This document shows, in pieces, positions 40,651 through 52,656 of a DNA stretch of 64,000 bases. The position numbers and the translations under genes were made by a program. This DNA is from Caecitellus pseudoparvulus (taxonomy: Eukaryota > Bigyra: Bicosoecida), in assembly GCA_965644315.1 (NCBI GenBank), contig CBFFRQ010000040.1, positions 1 through 64,000 on the forward strand, written 5' to 3'. Each line of letters opens with the position of its first letter. Within the stretch, counting starts at the first letter, position 1. The notes under the pieces are model-generated. The model was not told the origin of the DNA. It made no database searches and was given only the letters and a program-made list of their open reading frames with translations.

Positions 40651-42280
40651 ATGGCGACCTTGTCCAGCACAGGCAGCGTGACGCGCCTGCAGAGCACACT
40701 GCCGACACCCTCACGGCGTGCTGCGCGGCGTGCTCTGAAGGCCAGTGCTGGAGCGGGGGCAGCCCTGCCCGTCACGGCACCAGCACCGCTGTCGCCGTCC
40801 CCCACACCAGGCACTGCTTCACCACCACCCTCTACGGCGGGCGCCACGGCAGACCACAGCGGCATTGCGGCAGGCAAGGCCAGCAAGGAGAGCACATGCA
40901 TCGACATCCTCACGTCTGGGCACATCAATGCCTTCGTGGACTTCTTCTACCTGTCACACCGGGCAGACCCGACAGCAGGTGCGTGCGATCTCAGCTCGGC
41001 CCAGACGCAGGCTGCACCTCGACCGCAGCGGCACGCAGCAGGCGTGGCCAGGCTGCCGCGCCGCAGGAGTGCGACGCAAAACGTACATTGCATGCACTCT
41101 CCACGTGCTGCCCTGCGCAGACCGGCGCGAAGGCGACGGGCCGCCGGCAGATGTGCGGCTGTCTCAAGATGACATGGCCTTCCTGCGCACGACGCTGTGT
41201 GCAGCTGAGGACAGCCGGCGGTCAGGGCAGGTGCCGGCAGTGTTGGACTCGTACGCTGGCCTGGCTGAGCACTACGCAGACCGCAAGGACAGCCGGACGG
41301 CGGTGTACTTTTACGAGAAGTGCCTGGAGGTGGCACAGGGCGTCGGCGACGCAGTGGCAGAGCTGCACACGCTGCACAACCTCGGCACGGTGCACGAAGG
41401 CAGCGGGGACACCGAGCACGCCATCGCGTACTTCGAAGCTCACAGGGACGCTGCAGCGGCGCACCAGGAAGCGGCAGGCGGCGCGGACGGCGCCACGAGC
41501 GTCGCTGCGTTGCCGTTTCAGGCAGAGGTGCGGCGTGCAAATACCGCCCTTGTGCGAGCCTACGGCCAGCGCGCCAAGGCCCTGGATACCGCTGGAGACG
41601 CGCAGGGGGCGCTGGAGACGCGCCTGCAAGCCCTGGCAGCCGCCTCAGCGACGGGGGATGCTGCTGCGGAAGCTGCGACGAGTTTCCACGTGGGGCGCAC
41701 GTACGTCGCCAACGCACAGCCTGAGCAGGGCATCAAGCACCTGCAGAGGTACTTGGACTTGTCATCTGACCCAGTAACAGCAGAGGGCGCGGGGGCGCTG
41801 GGTGCGCAGCGCGCGGCGGCGTTTGCAGGGCTAGCAGCTGCGTTTCACGCGATGGGAGTTACGGAGAAGGCCACGGCGTGCCTGCAAGACTTCCTGGCCG
41901 TGTCAGAGGAAGGCGGGGACCTGGCGTCCCAGGCCCACGCCTGTGCCAGTCTGGGAGACATCCACAACCGCCGTGGGCAGTTTAAGGAGGCCGTCAAGTG
42001 CTTTGAAAAGTCATACAAGTTGTACCGTTCCCTGGTGGTGGCTGGCACCAGCACGCGCCACGCCAGCGGCGAGCAGGCCGACGCCGGTGCGCCCGTGTCA
42101 GTGCACCGGGAAGTGGAACACGCCAAGGTGCACCTGGGCATGGCTCGTGGCAACGCTGCCATGGGCAGTTACGTGAACACCATCATCACGGATGTCAGCG
42201 CGTTGCTCAAGTGGAAGAACCGGCGCACAGTGCTGAAAGCGCCGGACATCGCCCTGGCAGGCAAAGAAGGCGAGCTGTGA
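40651..42280 (+). CDS. TTC29: TTC29-like axonemal TPR protein
   Basis: Exons 40651-40978 and 41121-42280 give 495 residues. After a disordered Ala/Pro-rich N-terminus, GHINAFVDFFYLSHRADPTA matches the conserved segment preceding the TPRs of TTC29. At least five tetratricopeptide-like helix pairs follow, for example VLDSYAGLAEHYADRKDSRT, HTLHNLGTVHEGSGDTEHAI, and ASLGDIHNRRGQFKEAVKCF. The end, VNTIITDVSALLKWKNRR, parallels the family C-terminus (IxxxDLxxLLxWK). TTC29 is an axonemal protein needed for flagellar beating and sperm tail assembly. Other TPR proteins are alternatives, but both ends match this family. Confidence 0.74.
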
Positions 42281-42433
42281 CCGCCTCAACGCGCACGCCA
42301 GCGCAGTGCAATGTATCCCCCGAAGCGGCTGTGGCAGGGCAGTGGGCGGCGGGACCCAATTCCCGCACTCTCGCCAACCCGTAGCAGGCGGCGCCGCACA
42401 CGGCAGCCGCCCTCCACACGCGCGCACGTGGCC

Positions 42434-45400
42434 ATGGAGGCGCGCGATGCCGCTGTGGCGGCCTTGGCGGGCCTCCTGGACTTCTGCGCCTCGGAGTTTG
42501 GCCCGCGGCGAGACGCAGCAGGCGCCGGCTTCACGCCTCTGGTGGTGGACGGAGCCAGAGCATGTTGCTCAGGCAGCGTGGCAGGCACCCTGCCCAGCCT
42601 GGCAGCTGCCCATGCATTGGCGGGGCAGCCTGAGCCAATCGTGGACATTCGCATCTTGTACGGGCACGAGGAGGCGCCGGCAGGCTACGCTAAGGTGCGT
42701 GCGCGACGGCGTGGTCACGTGCGGAATATCAGCGGCACGCCTGGCTGCTGCAGCGCCCTGGCCGCAAGGCTGGCGCCGTGGCGCTGGTTGAAACTGGTGT
42801 ACACTGAAGTGGAATGGTGCTGTCCACGTGTTTCCGCGGCGTTGTTGGCCCATCGGCCGCTGACACGGGCGCTGCGCCGCCCTGCACTCCTTGCACTGCC
42901 GGCCACTGCGAGTGGTGGCGATTGGACACCAGCCCTGCACGCGCAACGCGCATGCACCCACACTTCCCTCCCCATGCAGGTGGAACACAGTGTGTCTGGG
43001 GCATTTTCAGCCGACTGGAGCGTGCGTGGCTGCGCGCGTGTCGCGCCGCCATTCCGCTGCGTTGCACCGCACCACACCTCGACGCTCCTCGGCGCAGCGG
43101 CAGGGCGGCAAGCGGGCTGTGCACTTGGCAGTGGCACGGGCGGGGGAGCTGCATGGCGTGGACCCCATCTCCAGTCTCCTCATCGTGCACCTGCCCAATG
43201 GAGAGTCCATTCCGCCTGGGTACAAGGCCGCTCAGGCCGCCGCTGGTGTGGGTGGGGCTGACGTGGCGGCACCGTTGGGCGGACCCCCCCTGACGGAGCG
43301 GCGGAGGGGGGGTGGCTCACCTCCCTCCGCCTCCACCTCCACCCCCCTGCACCAGACCTACCTGGCCTTCAGTCGGCGCCCGGGTCCCCCCCTGCTGGAT
43401 GTGGGGGTGGTGCTGCCCCAGGGTGGGGGGGTGTCCAGCAGGGCCGCAGCCCCCCCCCCGCCTGCGCCTCACTCGCGCAAGACACAGTCCCAGGCAACCA
43501 CACAGCCCCGTGGGCGAGGGGGGGGGGGGTCCTTCTCCTTCCTGCCCCCCCCCTGGCTGCCCCCCCAGCTGCCGCAGGGTCAAGCCAGTGGGCCGGAGCC
43601 CGTGGCACCCCCCCTTGCACCCCCCTCCCGCCGCCGAGCCGAGAGTGTCACCACCACCACTGACACGGGCGCCTTCCGGGGGGGCGAGGCCAGTGTGGCA
43701 GGCAGCGCGGCGGCATCCCCGGCCCGCCCGCCGCACCCCGTTTGGGGGGGGGGCGGCATCCCCGGCCCCGAGACACCCCCCCCCGGCTGGGCGCTGGTGC
43801 TGCATTCTGTGGGGGGCCACCCCGTGTGGCTGCGGGAGGGTGCTGTTCCGGCGGCACTGGCTGTGTTCAAGGACTTGTCCCACTTGGCCGCCATGGCCAC
43901 ATGCGTGACTCCCCTGGCCGCCTGTGACTCGGTGGCAGACCTGTGGACTCCAGCCCCCCTTCCGGGGGGATGCAGTGCCCCCCCCACGCGGGGGGGGGAC
44001 GGCGCGTCTGGGGGGGGGGGTCGCCAGGCACAGCTCCCCCGGCCCGCCACCTTCGCGGCAGGGGGGGGGTGCCTCCCGCAGACCCCCCCCCAACACCCCT
44101 CAACTCCCACCCGCACCGTGTCGGAGATCGTGGATGGGGTGAGGCGGGAGGAGGAGGAGGAGGGCGGGGGGGGCGTGCACCCCGTGGTGGATGTGGACCT
44201 GGAGCTGGCCCCCCCATCACCCCCCCCCTCAACCCCCTCCCGCCGCCCCAGCACTGCATCTGTGGATGACAGCGCCATTGACATGCGTCGCAGCATGAGC
44301 GGGACCCGTGGTCGCCTGTCTTCCGCAGCTTCCGCAGAGGAGGAGAGCGGGGGTGCGGGGGGTGGGCCCACCCCGTCGGCCTCCCCCACGCCCCTGCCTC
44401 GAGCTGCCCCCCGCCACAGAGCGGCCACGGACGGGAGGAGGGCGGGGCTGGTGCTGGGGCTGTTACCGGAGGATGGGCCCACCGCTGCGGCGGGTGCGCC
44501 CACCCCCCGCATGTCCGCCTTGGGCGGCGCCAAGTCGCCCCTCGTCATGCCCCTGTTCGCGACACGGGAGGGGGGGGAGGGGCCAGTCGGAACACCTGCC
44601 GTGTTCGTGTTCCCCGCCCTGCAGGAGGGCTCGCCGCCCCCCTCCACGCTGGACCTCACTCCCCGCCTGCAGGCCCATACCCTGGCCTGGCTGAGCGAAG
44701 GTGACTTGCTGGGCGGAGGGGGGGGGCAGCTGGTGCTGCGGCGCCCCCCCTCATCCAGCGCCGCGGAGGGGGGGCGTCGCACACCCTATGCGCCCAGCGC
44801 CTGGGCCTGCCCCGCCTCCGCCGCCCTGTCCGTGTTCCTGCTGGCGGTGTACAGCCGGCACCCCCCCCTGGTTCGCAGGGGCCTGCAGGGGGTGCTGGCC
44901 TGCCTGCAGGCAGGAGCGTTTCTGCCGCAGCACCCCCCCCCCGGAGCTCCCCAGGAGGGGGGTTTTGCCAGCAGGGCCCCTTCCCCTGCCCTGGAGGCGG
45001 CCGCCGCGCAGTGTTCCGACATCCTCGCCGCGGCAGTGGTGGATGCGGCTGAGGCGTGCCTGGGACAGGAGGGGGAGCTCCTGACTCAGGTCAGTTTGGC
45101 GCTGGCGTGTCAGGGGGCAGTGGGGGTGGTGGGGGGAGGGGGGGACACGCCCCCCTCCCCGCCCCAGGAGCTGTCTGAGCCGTGGGGGGGTGTGCCGGCG
45201 CCGCCCCCAGACTCGCACCAAGGCGCCCCTGATGAACACGTACTAGTTGGTCAGCGCTTGGCCCTGGAGTGGGAGGCGCTGGGCGCCCCCACGGAGGCCC
45301 AGGGGGATGTGGAAGGGGGTGTGTTCGAGTTCGTGTACAGGGGGGGGGGGGGCGCGGCAGTGGACCCCCCCCCCTGGCGCACCGCCGCGCTGGCCACGTC

Positions 45401-48400
45401 TGGGCGCATGGTGCCACGGGGGCTGCACCCCGCCACCCTGCACCGCCTGAACACGTTGCACTTGAAGGAGGCGCAGCTGCACCGGGAGCGGGTCAAGTAC
45501 TTGTCCCTGCGACTGCAACATGCCGCCCCCCCCGCCGCCATGCACCTGCAGCTGGAGGTGTCCGCAGCGAAACGCCTGGAACGCAGCGCGAGTCACCACC
45601 TGCACCTGTGGGCGGTGGGGCTGGTGCATGGCCTGCGAGTGTACGCTGAGGCGGTGGCGGGGAGTCACTGGCACGCGTCGACGCAGGGCGGGGGACACGG
45701 CCCCCCTGCCCACCCCCTCCTGGACACCACCCCCCCCCTCACCCTCCCTGAGAAGTCCCTCATCCGCCTGCTGGGGGACGTCGGGTCCGCCCACACACAG
45801 GGCTCCCTGCAACTCGCCCGCGACCTGCACAACAGCATGATGGGCGGGAGGGGGCAGGGGCGCCCCACCTCCCCTGAAGCGGACATCGTCGTGCTCCTGG
45901 GGCTGCTGAGCAAGCTGGTGGCACCCCGGGAGTGTGAGCCGGAGACGGTGCCACAGCCCCCCTGGTACGTGGGGGCGGAGCCGGTGCCTGCCTTGGTGTC
46001 GTCGGCGGCGGGGCGGCCCCATGCCGTATTACGCAGGGAGATGGCCCTCCTCGTCCTGCGTGGCGTGCTGCAGTACGCAGGGGGGTGCCCGACCCTGCGC
46101 TGGAGCGTGCCGCTCGTCGCAGCGGTGCGATCTCTCGTCGTGCCTTCCCTGCTGGCCCTCGTCGGCAGCACATACGTCACCTCCTTCACCCTGTGGCACC
46201 GCCTGCTGAATGTTGTGGGCACTCTGTGGGCCAAGTGGCGGGTGCAGTGTGCGCTGGAGTTGCACTTGCTCATGCATGTAGTTGCGGGAACGCCCCTCCG
46301 CCTCGTCGCCGCCACCCTGCCCTCCGCTCAGCACCAGTTTGAAGTGCTGCGGCGTCTGCACACGTGGTGCAGTTTGGAGGATGCACTGGACATGTACTGC
46401 CTGGGGGGGCTGGTGTCCCCGTTTGCACACTCCGCCCCCCAGGCCAACCTGCTGCCACACCTCGTCACGGCCGCTGCGCACCTGGCAGTGCGGCGTGGCG
46501 GCGCCATTGGCACTGAGTTACGGCAGGCCATGGGTGAGAAGCAGAGTGAGGCGGCGAGTGGGGCCGGGGTGGAGGGGGGCAGCGCCAGTGGCGGAGGGGG
46601 CGACCAGGACCAAGCCTCCCTCCTGCAACGCACCCTGGACAAGGTGGTCTTTGACGTCGTCATGCAGCCCGTGGCGCCCACTGCCTGCACCGGGGGCAGC
46701 AAGCTGGCGTCGCCGGGGGCAGGTGCGGAATTAGGCGTCGGCGGCACACGCTCAGCCCTGCCGTGGGCGGGCCCCGGCGCCAACCCCGCCGTGCCGGGGT
46801 GGGAGGCAGAGGAGGAGGACGCCCAAGTAGCACTGCTGTTCGGCCCCCACGACGTGCACCGGTCCCCCCTGGAGGGGTCCGTGGCCCTGCACACGCAGCG
46901 CGAGGCAGCGCGGTGGCTCGCACGCCTCACGCGCAGTGTCATGGACCTGTCAGGCACCGTCTTCACGAACGGATCAGGGCCCGATTTTGATGCGGTCACG
47001 CCGCCCCACTCCACGGGCGCCGCCTTCACCTTCGAGGGGATGGAGGGGGGCCCCACGGGGGCAGAGGGGGCCGTGTCCGGTGCTCACGCTCGGCACCTCC
47101 TGCTGGCCGCTCTGAGCCAGGAGGGGGGGGGCCGGGACTCTGCCCCTCGCCGCCGGGCCACGGAATCTGCCAGGCGGGGCGCCCAGACCCCCACCTCCAT
47201 CTCCCGCGTACTGTCCCCTGGCCGGGCGCTGTGGGGCGGCGGCGCAGTGGGTGCTGGCGCCACCCCGCCCACCCCCCGCCTCCTCGCCCTGCATACCGCG
47301 CTAGTGGACCACGACGCCGTGTCTGCACATGCTGCGAGTGTGGGGCGGGCCAAGGACAACGCCGCAAAGGCCATCAAGCTGCTCATCGAGGGCGGCCTGC
47401 TGGATGCAGATGTGCCGCACGGAGCCGTTACGTGGCTGCGTCTGGCTGGAGGGGCGGTCGGCTCCGAGGGGGTGGGCGCATACCTCGGCGACCAGGGCAA
47501 AACCCCCGCCCAGGACACCCACAGCATCGCCGTGCGCCGGTTGTACGCTGCGGGACTGGACTTCCGCAACCGCCCGCTGCTGGACGCGTACCGGCACTTC
47601 CTTCTCCAGGGCGGTTTCTTCCTACCCGGCGAGGGGCAGAAAGTGGACCGCCTGCTGACGGCGTTCGCAGACGCATTCCACGCAGGCAATGCGCTGCCCC
47701 TGCCTGCCGCCGCCCAGGCCGCTGTGGACGCGTACGACAAGTGGTACGCTGCGCAAGAAGCAGCCAAGGCACGGGCGAAGGCGGAAACGGCCGAACGGCG
47801 CCGCGCAGCGTCCGCCGCCGCAGCAGCCGCCGCAGCCGCCGAAAGCGAGCATGAGACACAACCAGAGCGCTCCGTTGTGGCGGCGCTGTCGGCGGAGGAC
47901 TATGCGGCGCGCCACGGCGGCGAGGGCGGGAGGGCGGTCGCCGCGCGACCTGCTCCTCCACGCGCCGCGAAGGAAACTCGCGAGAAGCCGACGCTGCCGC
48001 CCAGCGAGTGTCTGCCCGACGGGCGATTCCGCCCCAACCACCCCGACACAGTGAACTTGCTGACTGTCGCCATGACCATGCTGAACACGAGCCTGCACAG
48101 CGCCAATGTGAAGGCGGCCAGTCGCACGACGCTCGCCGGCTTCGCGCGGCAGCTGGCGGGCCAGGACTACGGGAACTCCTTCCCCCCCGACTTCCTGCAC
48201 AGCATTTTCCGCAGCGTGCAGGCCTTTCCCCTGCGCATGAACCTGGCCCCCAGCAAGGCGGCAGCGGCCGCCCCCAAGACAGACAAGGAGCGGCGTGAAG
48301 CCCGGGCACGCCACACAGCCCAGCAGGCGGCCAAGGACAAGGCCGCCGCCACATGGGGCCACCACCCCACGCCGCTGCAGGAGGTGTGGCGCGGCGTGGA

Positions 48401-50600
48401 GGCGCTCAGTGTCCTGCACCCCGCTGCGCATCGATGTCTCGCAGCCCTGCGTGAGCACCACTCGGGTTCCTGCTCGCCCCGCCTGGGGCCTGGCTATTCC
48501 GCCTGGCGGGGGCTCAACCTGCCGCCTGGCGAGCCCACGGCCTTCCGCAGCGACGCAGTGAGCGTCATGGCGCGGTCCTTCGTGCAGCTGCGCAGGGCGC
48601 GCTCACCCCTCCTCGTCCGCGCCATGCTGCTGGATATCTGGGCACCGTGCCTGTCCATGGCCCGGGCGGTGCTGCTGTCGGACCGCGCGCTGCACATGAT
48701 GACACGGCTGGACCCCCGCCGCGACCGGGAGGTCATCGACTCTGCACTGGACACTCTGCAGGCCCTCCTCATCGCGTCCATGTTCGCCGCGCTGCCGACT
48801 GAGATTAAGGAGGCGGCGGAGGTGTTGGCGGATGTCGTGGAGCGCAAGGTGCTAGCCAAGGAGCTGGCCTCCAGCAAGGCCGCCAAGGGACAGGCGCGGC
48901 AGCAGGAGTGGTACCAGGCAGTGCAGGCGGTGCTGAGGGCGTGGCAGGGGGGGCGCGCCAAGGCGCCGGCTGCGCCTAGTGAGGGGAGTGGCCACCTGCC
49001 GCCCCCTGCCGCTCTGCACGCTCCGACGTCAGGCCACCGCCGCTCTGCCACACTGTCTGCTGCGCCCGGCAAAGGCAGGCGGAGGCAGGGGCGTGGGAGC
49101 CGGGACATGGACTCCATTGCCTCAGCGGCACTGGACGTCGCGCCGGGTTCGCGCCGGGGCTCGCTGTCCACGGACCGCGCTGGGCTGCGGGGGGGTGCGG
49201 CAAGTTCCGCAGCCACACACAGGCAGCCCGAACTCCCAGACACCCTCGTGGACCGGGTGCAGACTGCCGTGGGCCTGGTGCAGCTGGCGATATCTGACCT
49301 GCACGAGGCTGCCGCTGGCGACGCCGAGGAGGCCAATTTGGTGGCGACAGCTGCACGGTTCGAGCGGGATTTCCGCGGCGTGTTGACCGCCAACGCACGG
49401 CGGCGTGTGGTGCACGAAGGCACCATAACGAAGCTGTGCAAGGAGGGCACAGGGCGAGCCAAGGAGTACCGTCTGTTTCTCTTCTCTGACTTGCTCGTGT
49501 ACGCAGACGTGCCGCGTTTTTCGCGCAAACTGACGCCGCACAACTACATCGGGCTGGCGGGTGTGGAAATTGAGAACGACCCCGCCGTCCTGGCGAGCCG
49601 CGGCATCACGCCCTCGTTTGCCCTGCACAACAACGTGAAAACGCTGTACTTGACGGGGGCGAGCCCTGCCGAGACGCGCCTGTGGCGCACGAAGCTCCGC
49701 CTTGCAGTGCAGCGAAACGCCGCCGAGGCTGCCACGCCGTCGCCGTCGCCGACGCCGCGCCCGCCCATGGCCCCGGGAGCCGCCCGCCGCCGCCGCATCC
49801 AGCGGCACATTGCAGCGTGGGATGCGCCCTTTCCGGCCGCTTGGGTCGCCTTTGCTGGTGAGGAACCGACGGCTGCGCAGTGCTGGCTGGTGCGACAGCG
49901 GCTGCAGCCCGAACTGCAAGAGCTGGCGCCCCAGCCGGGGGGTGTGCTGGCAGAGCAGGGTGGGCCGCAGAAGATCCCTGGTCGTGTGCCCACTGTGCCA
50001 GCTGGACGTCTCTCAGCTGTCGCGTTGAACCGGGTGTTGGCGGGCGCCAGGCACGGGAGTGGACTCAAGTGGCGGGGAGTGACCCTCACGCGTGCAGCGG
50101 CTGCTGCTGCGCGCGTGGCGTCAGACAGCCACATGGCAACGCAGCAGCCCCTCAGCAGCGCACTGCTGCAGGAGCCTTTCGCCGTTCTGACTGACAGCCG
50201 GCCTGGCACAGCCGTTGGAACTGTGGCGCCTGGCTACGCCCTGCTTGCTGCGTTTTTTGAAGCGGGCAGTGTGTTCTGTTCTGCACTTGCCGGCCCTGTG
50301 CCGCTGCCAGTGGCCACCAGCCTCTGGTGCCGCGCTCTCTGGCTGCACGCCCGCGATGCGCTGGCCGGGCGAACGCAGGTTGGCCTGGCTGTGCCGACGC
50401 GCACAGACAAGCAGGCAGCCACAGTGCTGGCGTTTCTCCGAGCACTCCTCGCTGAGCAAGGGCTGTCTGGCCACGACGCCATGCGGGAGTTCGTCGTCGC
50501 GGTGGCACACCTGCCGCGCCCCTCTGCTGTGCAACGCATTACCGGCGCGTTGGACGAGCTGACCACTGCGCAGGAGGAGCTGAGTGATTCGTCCGAATGA
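42434..50600 (+). CDS. Giant Sec7-PH ARF guanine-nucleotide exchange factor
   Basis: Exons 42434-42694, 42980-43021 and 43098-50600 give 2601 residues; the last exon alone is 7.5 kb. Residues of about 1570-1820 form a Sec7 domain: HFLLQGGFFLPGEGQKVDRL holds the motif-1 glutamate finger. MLNTSLHSANVK is motif 2, with Ser where Asp is usual (LNTDLH). Between the motifs lies an insertion of about 110 Ala/Arg/Glu-rich residues. A PH domain follows at about 2204-2306 (VVHEGTITKLCKEG to TRLWRTKLRLAV). The order Sec7-PH resembles cytohesin/IQSEC-type GEFs, which activate ARF GTPases at membranes. The region from about 1000 to 1250 is helical, like the HUS/HEAT regions of large ARF-GEFs. The first 900 residues are Gly/Pro-rich with many G and C runs, all kept in frame. 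Confidence 0.82.
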
Positions 50601-50843
50601 GAAGGGGGGGTTTCTGAGCCTCGTGGTGACAATCGAAGTACGTGCACGCATTAAAATGCAACTCACTGCATGTACCCCATTGTGAGCCGCTCGCAGTCCA
50701 GGCCCTCTGCGCTGCAGAGTGTTGCGGACACCATCAATTTCCGCGCTGCACCCTTGCCTGCGCGTTGGTGCGGACTGCAGACCCGTGGCGCCCTTGCAGC
50801 ACACTGGTCCTTGCCCGACCTGCATTGCAACACACCGTCAGCC

Positions 50844-52556
50844 ATGTATGCCGCCTCTGCTCGCTCTGTGCGGGCAGCTGCCGTGACGTGGGCGGGACGG
50901 GCGTGTGCCAGCAGCAGCAGCACACCTGCTCTCCACCGCTGTGCCTCCACCCTGGCCGCCGAGCTGGGCAAGCTGGACTACGAGACGTTCACTTCTCTGG
51001 GCGAGAAGGAACAAGCCGCCACGGTTGAGCGCCTGGCGCCGCTGCTGGAGTCTGAACTGGGCCTGGACGCGGCGTTTCTGGAGGGCATCGTGGCCGACAC
51101 AGTGAACACCCTCTCCCAGCGCGAGACGTGGGAGCGCCTGGCTGAGGTCATGCCTGCCGCAGCCAGCGCCCTGAGCACCATGGACGAGGAGGCGGCGACG
51201 CCCGAGTACCACCACGTGCGTTTTTCTGCTCAGGCCCAGGCCGGCGCCTGGCAAGCTGACAGTCTGCTGGGGGATGAGGCGGTGCCCGTGGTGGCAGCCG
51301 CCAGGGAGAGTCAAGCAGCAGCCCTGCAGCAAGCCACGACCGCCGCCCATGCCGCCGTGGCAGCCAAGCGCTCCCAGGCGGCCGAAGTGGTCCTCTCTGT
51401 CCTCCGCGCCGCCAAGGGCACACTGCCCGGGCACTGCTCGGATGCAGAGGGGGTGCTGACGTGGGATGCGCTGCGGACAGCAGTGGACACGGTGGGGGAG
51501 GGGGCGGCATCCGGGGGGGACATCGCCCCAGCCATGACCGCCGCGGTGGCGGGGCTCAAGGCAGCGGCTGGCGTGGACGCCGCTGACGTGAGTCGGGACG
51601 CCGTCCTGCGTGACGCGCTGACTCGTCTGCACACCCTTGACTCCGTGGACGTCTCGGCACTCGTGGCGGCACAGGCCAGCGCCAGTGCTGCACGGGGCAT
51701 GGAGACTGCGATGCGTCCCGGCGCGCTGCTGGATGGGGCGACGGTGTCGCCGGAGCACGAGTCAGTGCTGCACGAACACGACGCCTTCGAGCACTACCGC
51801 CACGACCACATGCGCCTGAAACACGCGACTGCCCACATGAGTCACAAGCGCCTGCCTGCGGGGCTGGAGGCCGCCGCGCCACAGGGCATGGCGGACGCCG
51901 TCCGCACGCTGGAAGACAACCCCACCTTCACGCCGGCAGAGGTGGCTCGTATGGCCACGTTTGGCGGGGAGCTGGTCGCCTCGGGGGGCGACGGGGGCGA
52001 GTTGCTGGACCGGGACTATGGTCTGTGGGTGTCGCACGAGGACATCAAGAACAGCGACGGCAACCCCGACACGCCTGTTCCGGATGTCTCTGGCGACGGA
52101 CTGCTGGCGCAGCAGGGTGTCAAGCCGGAACAGCACTGGAAGGTGGACTACCCCGTGGACCGCACCTACGCACACCCTGAATTGTTCTCGGAACACCCCG
52201 AGGGCGACGCGCTGTTCCGGGAGGGCACCTCTGGCACAGGCCCCGGCAGGGATGGCGCCGTGCCCGCTCAGTCACCCTTGTCCGCCAGCGAGACCCCCCT
52301 GGAGGGCACGTCTGTGCCCCCCTCCTTCCTGGGCGCCGACAGCGCCTCCCTCATCGCAGAACACTTCGACGGCGACGAGGCCGCCTTCAAGGGCTTCATC
52401 ACGTGGGTGCAGGGGTCGCCCCAGGCCCAGGCAGCCATGCGAGCCACCCTGCAGGAGGCGGCGGGGGAGGGTGTTCTGCCTGACGCCGCGGAGGGCGTGG
52501 GGAAGTACACGACGCGCCGAGCGGCTCGTGCAGCCCGGGCGGCTCGGCGTGAGTGA
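50844..52556 (+). CDS. Putative mitochondrial protein of unknown function
   Basis: 570 residues from the ATG at 50844 (an in-frame ATG at 50670 exists). The N-terminus MYAASARSVRAAAVTWAGRA has Arg, Ala and Ser and no acidic residues for about 40 positions, which suits a mitochondrial presequence. The mature part is largely helical and Ala-rich. A notable central segment, HDAFEHYRHDHMRLKHATAH, is rich in His. DYGLWVSHEDIKNSDGNPD and YPVDRTYAHPELFSEHPEG follow. The C-terminus is basic (TRRAARAARAARRE). No family was recognised. The gene is intronless. It could be a lineage-specific subunit of a respiratory or ribosomal complex, but there is no direct evidence. Confidence 0.6.
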   Translation: MYAASARSVRAAAVTWAGRACASSSSTPALHRCASTLAAELGKLDYETFTSLGEKEQAATVERLAPLLESELGLDAAFLEGIVADTVNTLSQRETWERLAEVMPAAASALSTMDEEAATPEYHHVRFSAQAQAGAWQADSLLGDEAVPVVAAARESQAAALQQATTAAHAAVAAKRSQAAEVVLSVLRAAKGTLPGHCSDAEGVLTWDALRTAVDTVGEGAASGGDIAPAMTAAVAGLKAAAGVDAADVSRDAVLRDALTRLHTLDSVDVSALVAAQASASAARGMETAMRPGALLDGATVSPEHESVLHEHDAFEHYRHDHMRLKHATAHMSHKRLPAGLEAAAPQGMADAVRTLEDNPTFTPAEVARMATFGGELVASGGDGGELLDRDYGLWVSHEDIKNSDGNPDTPVPDVSGDGLLAQQGVKPEQHWKVDYPVDRTYAHPELFSEHPEGDALFREGTSGTGPGRDGAVPAQSPLSASETPLEGTSVPPSFLGADSASLIAEHFDGDEAAFKGFITWVQGSPQAQAAMRATLQEAAGEGVLPDAAEGVGKYTTRRAARAARAARRE

Positions 52557-52656
52557 CGCTGGCGCCCAGCTGGCTCAGCACAATGCACTGCCGAGGCACT
52601 GTGGCCACGCTGCGACGATAGTGTGTGGCACGGCACGCCTGCTGGGCTCGTTCGGG

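Noticed and set aside
42891-43097. Start of the Sec7-PH protein at the 42891 frame
   Set aside because: That stretch covers an intron, a small exon read in another frame and a second intron. The spliced model from the ATG at 42434 gives continuous protein-like sequence.
43580-44782. 400-codon open frame antisense to the Sec7-PH gene
   Set aside because: High GC removes stop codons on the opposite strand. The translation is Arg/Pro/Gly noise with no domain, and the sense frame is well supported.
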